The position numbers and the translations under genes are program-made. This document shows, piece after piece, positions 13,154 to 23,400 of a stretch of DNA of 42,528 bases. The stretch covers positions 1 through 42,528 of IMG/VR virus record IMGVR_UViG_3300030328_000950; one strand, written 5' to 3'. Origin of the DNA: a virus. Position 1 is the first letter of the stretch, and the number at the start of each line of letters is the position of its first letter. A model generated the notes under the pieces. That model made no database searches and was not told where the DNA came from. It saw only the letters and a program-made list of their open reading frames with translations.

Positions 13154-13341
13154 TGCCTAAAATTAAAAAAGGAGAAAACATATTTAATACGCCTGAGTTA
13201 TTAAAAAAGTGGGCGTTAGAATTATCTGATGCATGTGGCAGTTTACTAGTTAGTAAAAAACCTAATGTAAGTAAAGTAGATGCATTGATAGATAAATTTG
13301 TTATGGATTACAATAACAATATGGAAGAGCAGGAAAAATAA
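13153..13341 (+). CDS. Unknown small helical protein (62 residues)
   Basis: The product is helical with a basic start (MPKIKKGENIFNTPELLKKW), a Cys-containing middle and an acidic Asn/Glu-rich end. It is coupled to the basic micro-protein upstream (TAATG) and lies four bases before the terminase. Because the expected small terminase gene is missing here, it could be a packaging partner, but at 62 residues it is short for that and no motif supports it. Confidence 0.55.
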   Translation: MPKIKKGENIFNTPELLKKWALELSDACGSLLVSKKPNVSKVDALIDKFVMDYNNNMEEQEK

Positions 13342-13344
13342 TAA

Positions 13345-15258
13345 GTGGCAAAAAATGTAATCTGCGTATCTCCTGATTGTGAGGAGAAGCTACCTACAGG
13401 GCAGCGTAAATATTGTTCTAAAACCTGTGCATGGAGAGAACAAAAAAGAAAAGCTAGATTAAAAGAACAAGGTAGAGATTATCAACCTGAAATTAAAGAA
13501 GTTAATAAAGGTAAAGTAACACAAGTCAGAAGGGGTGCTTTATACGATAAATTTGTTAATCAAGGATATGCTATTGACTTGATACAAAACAGAATGGATA
13601 GACAAGAAATAGCAACTGAATTAGGTTGCACTGCTGCACACATATCAAGATTACTAGGTGCCTTTAAAGAAGATTACGAAAAAGATAAACAAGCTGAAAG
13701 TTGGGAAGTGTCCGATGATGCAGCACAATCACTTCAAGATTTTCAAAATTTTAGAGATAGATATTTTTTAACTGAACAAGGCATACCTTTTGAAACAGCA
13801 GAGTTTCATCATAACTGGATAAAATCTATTAACAAAGCTTTACTTAATGGTGGTCAGCAAATGATACTAAGTCCACCACGACATGGTAAAACTGAGTTGT
13901 TAATACATTTTGTTATTTGGCTTATATGTAGAAATCCAAACATAAGAATTATGTGGGTAGGTGGTAATGAAGATATTGCTATGAACTCTGTAATGTCTGT
14001 TATGGATACATTAGACCAAAACGAAAAACTTAAAGAAGATTTTTGTGGACCAGGTGGTAGCTTTAAACCTGCAACTAGAGCAGGAAAGATGTGGTCTAGA
14101 AATGGCTTTACTGTATCTACAAGAACTGTATCAGGTATAAAGTCACCTACAATGATTGGTATAGGTAGAGGAGGTAAGATACTTTCTCGTGACTGTGATT
14201 TAATTATTGCAGATGACATTGAGGACCACAGTTCTACTATGCAACCTGCATCAAGAGAGAATACAAAAAAATGGTGGACTACAACATTAGGTTCTAGAAA
14301 AGAGGAACATACAGCTATGGTTCTAATAGGTTCTAGGCAACACCCTGAAGATTTATATTCAGCAATATTAGAGAACGATGCTTGGGAACATATTGTAGAA
14401 GAAGCACATGATAGCATGTGTATTATAGCAGAGTTTGATGAAGAAGAACATTACGAGTGTATGCTTTGGAAAGATAAGCGTAGTTTTAAATGGTTAATGA
14501 ATAGAAAGAAAGATGCTATGACTACTGGTGGTCTTAAAAATTTTGAAATGGTTTATTTAAACAAAGCCTTTAATGATAGCCTTAGATTATTTAATCCTGA
14601 ACAAATACAAGAATGTTATGACCCTAATATGCGTTTAGGTTATATACCTCAAGGTTCTTACTTAGTAGCAGGACTTGACCCTGCAGCTACAGGTTATCAA
14701 GCAGGATTTCTTTGGGCTGTAGAAACACACAATGGTGAAATTAAATTAACAATGGTAGATTTAGAAAACCATCAAGGTGGTGGGCTTGAAGAAGCTAGGA
14801 ACTTAATAAAGTTGTGGTATGAAAAATATAATTGTTACCATTGGATAATTGAAGAAAATGGATTTCAAAAAGCTATTAGACAAGATAAAACTACTAGAGA
14901 ATACGCAAACACTATGGGTATAAAATTAGAAGGACATGAAACTCATAAAAATAAATGGGATGAAAGATTTGGTGTAACTGCTCTTGCTCCTATGTTTTCT
15001 GATAAAATGATTTCGTTACCTTTTGCAGATGCTGATGCACAGAGTAAGACAATCGCTTATACAAAACAGCTTACATACTTTGCAAGCAAAAATTCTGCGA
15101 GAGGTAAAGCTAAATCAGATATAGTTATGGCAAGTTGGTTCCCAATGAAAGTTGTTAGAACCTTGACAAAATTAGCTTATTCTGATATGGCAATAGATTA
15201 CAAACCAAGCTTTACTGGTTATAATGAAAGCAGCTGGAATGAAGCACCATGGAGATAA
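13345..15258 (+). CDS. terL: Terminase large subunit with N-terminal zinc finger and HTH
   Basis: This 637-residue packaging motor has Walker A PPRHGKT near 177-183, Walker B DLIIADDIEDH near 285-295, and RNase H-like nuclease acidic residues in GLDPAATG (D445), IIEENG (E503/E504) and KSDIV (D592). Unusually, residues 1-30 carry four Cys (C7, C12, C24, C28) like a zinc finger, and residues 83-107 read as a helix-turn-helix (RQEIATELGCTAAHISRLL). DNA recognition, normally the job of the small subunit, may thus be built into this chain. It starts at GTG 13345; ATG codons further in would remove the Cys motif. Confidence 0.92.
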   Translation: MAKNVICVSPDCEEKLPTGQRKYCSKTCAWREQKRKARLKEQGRDYQPEIKEVNKGKVTQVRRGALYDKFVNQGYAIDLIQNRMDRQEIATELGCTAAHISRLLGAFKEDYEKDKQAESWEVSDDAAQSLQDFQNFRDRYFLTEQGIPFETAEFHHNWIKSINKALLNGGQQMILSPPRHGKTELLIHFVIWLICRNPNIRIMWVGGNEDIAMNSVMSVMDTLDQNEKLKEDFCGPGGSFKPATRAGKMWSRNGFTVSTRTVSGIKSPTMIGIGRGGKILSRDCDLIIADDIEDHSSTMQPASRENTKKWWTTTLGSRKEEHTAMVLIGSRQHPEDLYSAILENDAWEHIVEEAHDSMCIIAEFDEEEHYECMLWKDKRSFKWLMNRKKDAMTTGGLKNFEMVYLNKAFNDSLRLFNPEQIQECYDPNMRLGYIPQGSYLVAGLDPAATGYQAGFLWAVETHNGEIKLTMVDLENHQGGGLEEARNLIKLWYEKYNCYHWIIEENGFQKAIRQDKTTREYANTMGIKLEGHETHKNKWDERFGVTALAPMFSDKMISLPFADADAQSKTIAYTKQLTYFASKNSARGKAKSDIVMASWFPMKVVRTLTKLAYSDMAIDYKPSFTGYNESSWNEAPWR

Positions 15259-16983
15259 ATGAAACCTAAAGATATTATAGACCGAGCAATAACTTTGAAA
15301 CAAATGCATGATGATGTGTTGTTAGATAGAAGTAGATTTCGTTCAATATTAAATGGTGGAGAAGATGGCATAAGAGAATTACTTGGACCAGGTTTAGATA
15401 ATAACGAAGCATACGCTATACCTGCTCCTAACTTATTGTTATCTGCTTTAGATAGACTTGCACAAAAATTAGGTAAACCACCAACATTAGATGTGCATAT
15501 TACAAATGGTAGAGATAGTTCTAGAAATAAAATTAAAAAAGAAAAGCTAGAAAGAATAGTATCTTCATACGATAGAATGCAAAATATTGATGGTCAATTG
15601 CCACAAGTAGCTAGATGGTTACCTGGTTATGGGTTTGCTGTATGGGTCATTACAACTAAAAAAGATATAGATGGTAATTTATATCCAACAGCAGAATTAA
15701 GAAATCCATACGATTGTTTTCCTGGTTATTTTGGTAACGGTCAAGACCCACAAGAATTAGCTATTATACAAAAAGTTCCTGTTAAAAATTTAATTGAATT
15801 ATATCCTGAACTTAGGTCTTTCTTTAATGCTAAAGAACAAGATGCTTCACCTAACTACAGTGCGTATAACATGCACTATGGTGATGATGGTAGTTGGGAA
15901 AACTCAAACGAAAGCGGAGATGTAATACTTGAGTACATGAATATAGAAGGTACTTATGTAGTACATGTTGCTTCTAAAAAGATTGTAGACTTTGTACCTA
16001 ATCCATTAAAATCAGGTCCATCATTTGTAGTAGCTAAGAGATACAGCTTTGATAGATTACAAGGTCAGTTTGACCAAGTAATTGGTTTGATGGCTCAATT
16101 AGCAAAAATAAATATTCTGTCATCTATAGCTATGGAAGATGCAGTATTTACAGAAACAAATGTTGTTGGTGAAATAGAAAGTGGTCAATATCGTAAAGGT
16201 AGAAACGCTATAAACTATTTGTCACCAGGCTCACAAGTTATAAGACCTGCTACAAATTTACCGTATCAATTATTTGAAAGTGTTGGTAGATTAGAAAGAC
16301 AGCTTAGAGTTGTGGCAGGATATCCTGTACAAGATGATGCTATATCCCCTAACTCATTTGTTACTGGTAGAGGTTTAGAAGAATTACAAAGTGGTGTTGG
16401 TCAAATGGTTACTGAATACCACACAATATTAAGTAAAGCTATACAAGATGTTGATAGTAAAAGATTAGAGCTTGATGAAGTATTGCTAGGTAAAAAAAGA
16501 AAGCCATTGTCAGGTACATACAAAGGTGCAGCTTTTGCAGAATTTTATACACCAAAAAATGATATAGATAAAAATTATGTTACAAGAAGAAAATATGGAG
16601 CTATGGCTTCATTTGATGCACCTAATAAAATAATTACAGGGCTGCAATTATTACAAGCAGGTATTATTGATAGAGAAACTATGCAACAAGAAATGGATGG
16701 TTTAGAAAATATTACTGTTATTAATGAAAGAATTACAAGACAAAAGTCAGAGGACATTATGGACCAAATGTTAATACAAAAGTCACAACAAGGTGACAAT
16801 ACAGCAATGATGGCTATTGTAGAAATTTATAATAATCCTAAGAAAAAAGGTGAAATACTTGAAAAATATTTTTCTGCACAAGGAGAACAGCCTAGTCCTG
16901 AAGAAGCTATGATGATGCAACAACAACAGATGCAACAACAAGCTGGACCTCCAAATTTATCAGCTATGTTAGGTGGTGGCTAA
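15259..16983 (+). CDS. Portal protein
   Basis: The 574-residue protein follows the terminase directly and has the features of podoviral portals: an N-terminal helical region, YAIPAPNLLLSALDRLAQKL near residues 50-70, a Pro/Gly-rich segment (NPYDCFPGYFGNG near 150), the long clip and stem region, and a Gln/Met-rich C-terminal tail (AMMMQQQQMQQQAG). It forms the dodecameric ring through which DNA enters and leaves. GGAGA within the end of the terminase gene is its ribosome binding site. The TAA overlaps the ATG of the next small gene. The assignment rests on position, length and overall pattern. Confidence 0.85.
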   Translation: MKPKDIIDRAITLKQMHDDVLLDRSRFRSILNGGEDGIRELLGPGLDNNEAYAIPAPNLLLSALDRLAQKLGKPPTLDVHITNGRDSSRNKIKKEKLERIVSSYDRMQNIDGQLPQVARWLPGYGFAVWVITTKKDIDGNLYPTAELRNPYDCFPGYFGNGQDPQELAIIQKVPVKNLIELYPELRSFFNAKEQDASPNYSAYNMHYGDDGSWENSNESGDVILEYMNIEGTYVVHVASKKIVDFVPNPLKSGPSFVVAKRYSFDRLQGQFDQVIGLMAQLAKINILSSIAMEDAVFTETNVVGEIESGQYRKGRNAINYLSPGSQVIRPATNLPYQLFESVGRLERQLRVVAGYPVQDDAISPNSFVTGRGLEELQSGVGQMVTEYHTILSKAIQDVDSKRLELDEVLLGKKRKPLSGTYKGAAFAEFYTPKNDIDKNYVTRRKYGAMASFDAPNKIITGLQLLQAGIIDRETMQQEMDGLENITVINERITRQKSEDIMDQMLIQKSQQGDNTAMMAIVEIYNNPKKKGEILEKYFSAQGEQPSPEEAMMMQQQQMQQQAGPPNLSAMLGGG

Positions 16984-17138
16984 TGGATGAATTTGCAGAA
17001 ATAATAGCAAGAAACTTTCCTGAACAACCTATGTTTGAACCTGAAATGTATGAGATAAATGGTACTGAAGAAACTTTTACAGTATTTTATGCACCAGGTG
17101 TTGGAAGAATTGACATAACATTTACCCCTGATTTTTAA
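16983..17138 (+). CDS. Small acidic protein after the portal (51 residues)
   Basis: ATG 16983 overlaps the portal stop (TAATG). The 51-residue product is acidic with a beta-like end (ETFTVFYAPGVGRIDITFTP). The tight coupling on both sides makes it a real gene. No family recognised; a minor virion or assembly component is likely. Confidence 0.6.
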   Translation: MDEFAEIIARNFPEQPMFEPEMYEINGTEETFTVFYAPGVGRIDITFTPDF

Positions 17139-17139
17139 T

Positions 17140-17466
17140 ATGAGTAGAAATAGAAACAAAGCAGATTACAAAGCAGAAGATTTTAAAGGTCAAGCTAAAG
17201 AATTAGAAACCTTACAAGACGCTGCACCTATAGAGGTAGCAGAAGAACCACCAGTTCCTGCTCCTTCACAAGAACCAATGCCACAAGTTAATTTAGCAAA
17301 TGCAGTTGGTGATGCAACAGCTCCAAACCCTGACCCACTTGCTAGTCCTTTAGCAGGATTAAATCAAGGTAGATTTGAGCAAGCACCTGATGCAGATATG
17401 ATTTTACAAGAAATGTATAGGGTATTACCAAGTGCAGAAATAGCAGCTTTATTAAAACAGATGTAG
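17140..17466 (+). CDS. Pro/Ala-rich acidic protein (108 residues)
   Basis: A basic start (MSRNRNKADYKAEDFKG) is followed by a disordered Pro/Glu/Ala-rich middle (EVAEEPPVPAPSQEPMPQ) and a short C-terminal helix (MYRVLPSAEIAALLKQM). This layout suits a flexible assembly linker or a chaperone for the very large protein encoded next. The following gene starts seven bases downstream with AGGAG between them. Confidence 0.65.
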   Translation: MSRNRNKADYKAEDFKGQAKELETLQDAAPIEVAEEPPVPAPSQEPMPQVNLANAVGDATAPNPDPLASPLAGLNQGRFEQAPDADMILQEMYRVLPSAEIAALLKQM

Positions 17467-17473
17467 GAGATTT

Positions 17474-20400
17474 ATGGCTGAAATAAGATGGTGGTGGACA
17501 TCTCCTCTAACTGATGAGTATGAAAACCAAAAACAAGAAGAACGAATAGAACAATCTGCTATATTGGGTCAGTTATTTAATGCTGCTCCTGATAAAGCAA
17601 ATAATTTAAGAAACCTTGTTAATGAACATTTCTATTTACCAAAAGATGTTCTTGTAGGTTCTGCACTAATGGATTTAACTACTGATAGTCCTGAATTATC
17701 TACCATTGTAGAACGATGGTTAGATGTAGAAAAGACTTGGTGGGACAGAACTAAAGCTGTTGGTAGAGGAGTTATAAGAACTGCATTTACTGCATTTGAT
17801 AGTTTGCAAGATGAGATTGTTAAGAAACCAACACTTGCATATCAAAAATTTCTTAATGATAAGAAATGGAATGATGGAGTAGGTTTAGCTGGTGCTACTT
17901 TGCAACTGCTTACAAGTCGTGAAGCAAGAAATGATTTACAAAATATTAGACAAGAACTAGGTCCTTCAGTAGGTAGAGAAGCTATTACTTCTGCAATGAA
18001 AGGTGAAAAAGTAAATTTAGGAGAAGGATACTTTGCTAACTCTACATTAGCTGAAGATACAGATGTTTATAAAGAATTAGTTGGTAGAGGTGCAGACCCT
18101 GAAGAAGTTAAAAAAATTGTACAAACTTATTATGGTCAAGACATTACAAATTCTGAAAGAATGCGTGATGAAGGTTTAACTATACAAAATAGATTTGGTA
18201 CAACTAAATTAACTCCTGCTGCTGGTTTAGTCAGTAATATTATTGAACCTGGCACAAAATCATACAACATAGTCACAGGAGTTATTGATGGTGCTTATAC
18301 TTTATTAGCTGACCCATCAATACTTGTAGGTAGCTATTTATCTAAAGCTGGAAAAGCTACAAGAAGTTTAAGTCAAGCTGATGCATTAAAAGGTGCAGGT
18401 ATTATAGACAAAGCTGTAAGAAAAACTGTACATATACCAAGTGCTACAGATTATTTAGCTAATTCAAAAGGTGGAATGTTTATAGTTGACCAACTTATTA
18501 AAGCTGACAATTTTGATACTGTAGGTAGATTAATGAAGAACCAAGGTGATGCAGTATTACATAAAAAATTAAAACAAGCTACAACAAGAGATGAAGTATA
18601 TGATGCACTCATACCTGCAATAGAAGGACTAGAAGTAACTAAAAGATTAGACCCAACATCTTTGTTTTTAAAAGGCAACCTATCTAGTAGATTAGGTAAG
18701 TTAGTTGGTGGTGAGTATGGTGAAGCTGTAGGTTTATCAGGTGCTATTAAAAAATCACAATCAGAAAGTGGAGTAGCTAGATTATTTCAAGGTTTTCCAG
18801 TACCAAAATTAAATGTTAAAGATTTAAATCAATCGTTTTTTGATTTAAAAGATTGGATGAGATTTGCAAAAGTAGATGATGATATCGCTGAACCTGTGTT
18901 AGATAAGTTAGCAGAATTAGCTGAAAGCAGAATATTAAATCCTAACAAAGCACAAGCTATGCAAAATATGGGTGACATATTAGATATTTGGAATGATGTA
19001 TTAACACATATTGGTCAAAAGTTTGAAGCTATTGATTTACCTCCACAGTTAGTCAAAGGTATAAAAAGATGGATGGCTAGTGTAGATGAAACACATAAAT
19101 ATTTTGTTAATGAATTAGGACAAAGTGAATGGTTTCCTGGTTCTAAGTTTGACAGTATTAATACAAACATGCGTAAATACTTTGGTGAAGAACTAGATGA
19201 GGCTGATGCTTATAACATAATATCTAGAGTTATATCTAAATATAAAAAAGATAGCAATGTTGTTGATGATGAAGTACAAGATTTAGTTAATAAGTTAAGA
19301 GATATTGCTGATAGTCCTAATGAACAAGTACATAAAACTTTAGTAGATGAAGTTACTAGTGGTTATTATCCAGGTGCTGAAAGAGAAGCATTAGAGATAG
19401 CAGATGAGATAGGAATAAGAACAAGTGGTAGAGTTCCCTACGGACATACTGCTGTTGATGCAAAAGTAGACCAAGACTTTTTATCAGAAGAAATACGAAC
19501 TAGTGGTGCAAAAATATTTAGCATGGGATACAAAATGCGACCTGAAGAAACAATTGATTTAGGTAAAGAAGGTTCTACATTTGCAAGAGTATTAGCAGGT
19601 AAAAGAACATCTACTACAAGACATGCTGCTGGTTGGGCAAAAGAAGGTGGAGTTCCAAAAACAGGAGAAAAAATATATTTTAAAAATTATGAAGATGATG
19701 TAGTTGGAGTAACAGTTACAAATGTACGAACATTACCTCGTAATTTATTTACAAGTCCTGAACACAGACCATTGTTAGATGACATATTACAAACAGAAGG
19801 TTGGACAGAAGTAGAGTATGCATATCGTCTTAGAGATAGAGTAGAAAGTGGTAAAGCTATTCGTGTTGAATTTCAAATTAATGAAGGTTCTAGATATGAT
19901 AGTTTATCACCAAGAATGAAAAATTTAAATTTAACTGATATGAGAGGTGTAGATGAATACAACGCACAAGTAGCTTTGAATAAAGCTAAAGAAGGTTTAG
20001 CAATTGATATCAGTAATGATATGAAAAATTTATCTAATAGACAAAGAAGAAGAGCACAATATCTAATAAAAGAAGTAGAACAAACTGAAAAAGCATTAGA
20101 AAAAGTAAGAAGTGCTCGATTAGATTTAGATAGACAAATAATGCAAACTCCTGATAAAGCAACAAAGGGTGATGAATATGTAGAAGTTTATTCCAAACTT
20201 TCAAAAGATGATGAATCATTAAGACTATTACTAGTTAAAGACAGAGATGAACTTTATGAACTTGTACCTAACTATCGTAAAGTAGATGACTTGTCTGCAT
20301 CAAAAGATATTTATGACCCTGATTATTGGAAACAAGATTTTGGAATTGTTGACCCTAAAGGTGACAATATGGGTCAAGCAGTTAAATATAATATAGATAC

Positions 20401-23400
20401 AAGTGATGCAACAATAATTTTCACTAAGAAAAGATACTATGGAGATGGTAAAAAACAATTTCCTCAATCAAAAAATTTGCAAAAAATACAAAACTATTTA
20501 AATGATGGTAAATGGGAAGAACCTAAAAGTTCTAATTTAGCATCAGGTGTTTATCAAGGCAATAAGCCATATGTCATAATTGAAGTAGGTAAAGCTGGTC
20601 AATTAGGAAAGCAAGATATTGTTAAGTACCAAGACTTTCTTTTCAAAAACAAAGTTAAAAAATTAAATATAGTTGGTGACCAGTTAATTGAAAATGATGA
20701 ACTATATGATGTATTTAACAGATTAATGTTTTATAGAACTAAAGGTACTGCTATTACTGTAAATAAATTATTAAATGTTATAGAAGAAAACATTGACCAA
20801 TTAAGAAAAGTAGATATGGATGATGCTGAACCTGAAGATATTCTTAATGAAGTATTAGAAGAATTTAAGAATACTAGTGCAGGCAAATCTGTAGATACTG
20901 CGTATGAACCTAGAGCTACAGCACACTTACTATCTGAGTATTGGGACGAAGGTTATATTCCTATGCCTGACGCTAGGTTATTTCTAAGAGTATTTAGACC
21001 TATGAGAGATTTAAGTTTAAGACTTACAGGAAGGCATAAGAAGATGCCTGTTGATGAATATGAAAAACTATTAGCAAAACCTGTTGCAGATTTAGCAAAA
21101 ATAGAATTATCTACTGATAGAACATTTGTAGAAGAAGTAAGAAGATTAGTTGGTAAAACAAGAATAAGAATAAAACTAGATTCAGATGCTGAAAATGTAG
21201 CAAACATATCAGAAGGTATGCTTACTATGATTGGTGATGGTTACATGCAGAGAATATGGAAACCATCTGTACTTCTTAGACCTGCTTGGGTAACAAGAGT
21301 TGTAGGTGAAGAACAAATTCGTATGTGGGCAGATGATTTAGATAATGTATTTGCACACCCATTATCATCTCTTGCTTGGATACTTGGTAGAAAACCACAA
21401 AGAAATAGACAGTTATTTTTAAAGACTAGAGAAAAATCTCGTGATTATTTATCTGAACAATGGGGTCGTGGTGGTAAAGATATATTAGATGAAAGTTTAG
21501 AGAACAGTTTTTATCATCAAGAAGCAATGTCTAATACGCATAATGGTGTGTTGTTTGGTGTAAATCCTAAAAGAGCTAGAGGATTTACGCTAGTAGGAGT
21601 TGGTGGTAAAGGTTGGAATACACATTGGGCATCAGAGTTATTACAACTAGTAGATGACCCATTAGCATCTAAGATAGCTGCTATTACTTTAGACCCTGTA
21701 CAAGATGGTCAAAAATTTAAAGTTGCATTAGATGATATTAAACAAAGTTTTTGGAACGGAGAATTAAAAGAATGGAGAATGGCTTTTGTAGGTAACGCAG
21801 ATGATATGGGCAGAGCATCTAAAAAACTTATACTAGAAAACAGAGCACACGCTGATAGTTATATAGATAGTATTGTTGCTAGATTACATGTTAAAACTGG
21901 TGGTACATATGAAGCATTTGAAATTGTGCCTGGTGGTACACCTAAGTTAATTTCATCTAGAGATGATGCAAGGATATTACCTGCAGTAACAGATATTAAA
22001 AATCCTATTAGATATGATATTAAAACTAGTGGTGATAAAGAATTAATAGCACATATAGCAGGTGGTGCAGACGAGACTACTAATGTTGTACAAGTATTTA
22101 GTAAAAAGAAAAATGATTACCAAGATATTACTTTAAGTAGAAATATGACTAGAAGTGAATTTAGAGTTTACTCTACTTGGTTAAAGAATTTTAAAACAGA
22201 TGTTTTAGATGGAAGTCTTATAAAGTTTAAAGCATCACGATTTGAATTAGGTAGTGATAAGTTATCTGAATATGATAAAGTTCTTGAAACATTCTTTAGT
22301 ACTTTAATGGGTGCATCAACAAATGAACTATCTAGGTCTACAGCATTTAGACAGTACTACTGGAGATTTATTGAAAGTATTTATGCAAATATGGATGATG
22401 CATCTAGAGCTGTGATACTTAAACAAGCTAAATCAACAATGGGTGTTGGAGAAACTAATAGATTAATTCCTGGTTCAAGAGCTAAAAAATATGTAGATAG
22501 TCTAGAGAATATGGGTAAAGCAGATATATCTAAAATGATAGGCATTGATGATTTAGAAAGTGTAGATGATTTAGCAAAAGCTTATGCATTAAACGAAACT
22601 AAGAGTTTGCTATATGATTTAAATAATAGACATGTTATATCAGATATGTTAAGACTAATGTTCCCATTCGCAGAAGTATATATTGAGATAGCTGGTACTT
22701 GGACTAGATTACTTAAAAACCAAAAGACATTATTCGGTAGAAAAGTACAGCGTACAGTAGAAGGGTTTAGAGATACAAGCATATTTGGTGAGAATGAAGA
22801 TGAAGGTTTCTTTACTAGTGACCCTAGAACTGGTGAAGAAATGTACAACATAGCTGGATTTGGATTAAATAATAAACTTGACAGAGAACTTAATCCTGAC
22901 ACAGAAGATGCTTCTGCAGTTAATCCTATAACAGGTAGAAATGATTTAGAGGCACCACAAATAAATACAAGAATAGAAGGATATGCAAGCGGTTTGAATA
23001 TGGTTGCTGGTTCTATTATTCCAGGAGTTGGTCCTATAGTTCAATTGCCTGCATCAGCTGTATTGCCATCTACAGAAGGTATTGACCAAGCTATATTCCC
23101 ATATGGTAGACCTGCTTATAAAGTAACTGACCCATCATATTGGGTAGACGCTACACTACCTTCTTGGATTAATAAACTTCGTGCTGCTAATGGAAGTACA
23201 AGTAGTCCTGAATTACAAAGAGCTTACGCTAATAGAGTAAAAGAAATACAAAGAGCTATGTTTACTACTGGTATCTATGATGATAGTAGTCCAGAAGCAG
23301 AACAAGAAAGTTTAGAAAGAGCTAAGAAATTAGCTAATTCAATGTTGAAGTACCAAGCTTTTATACAATTTGTTATGCCTACAGGTGCAACAGTTAAATA

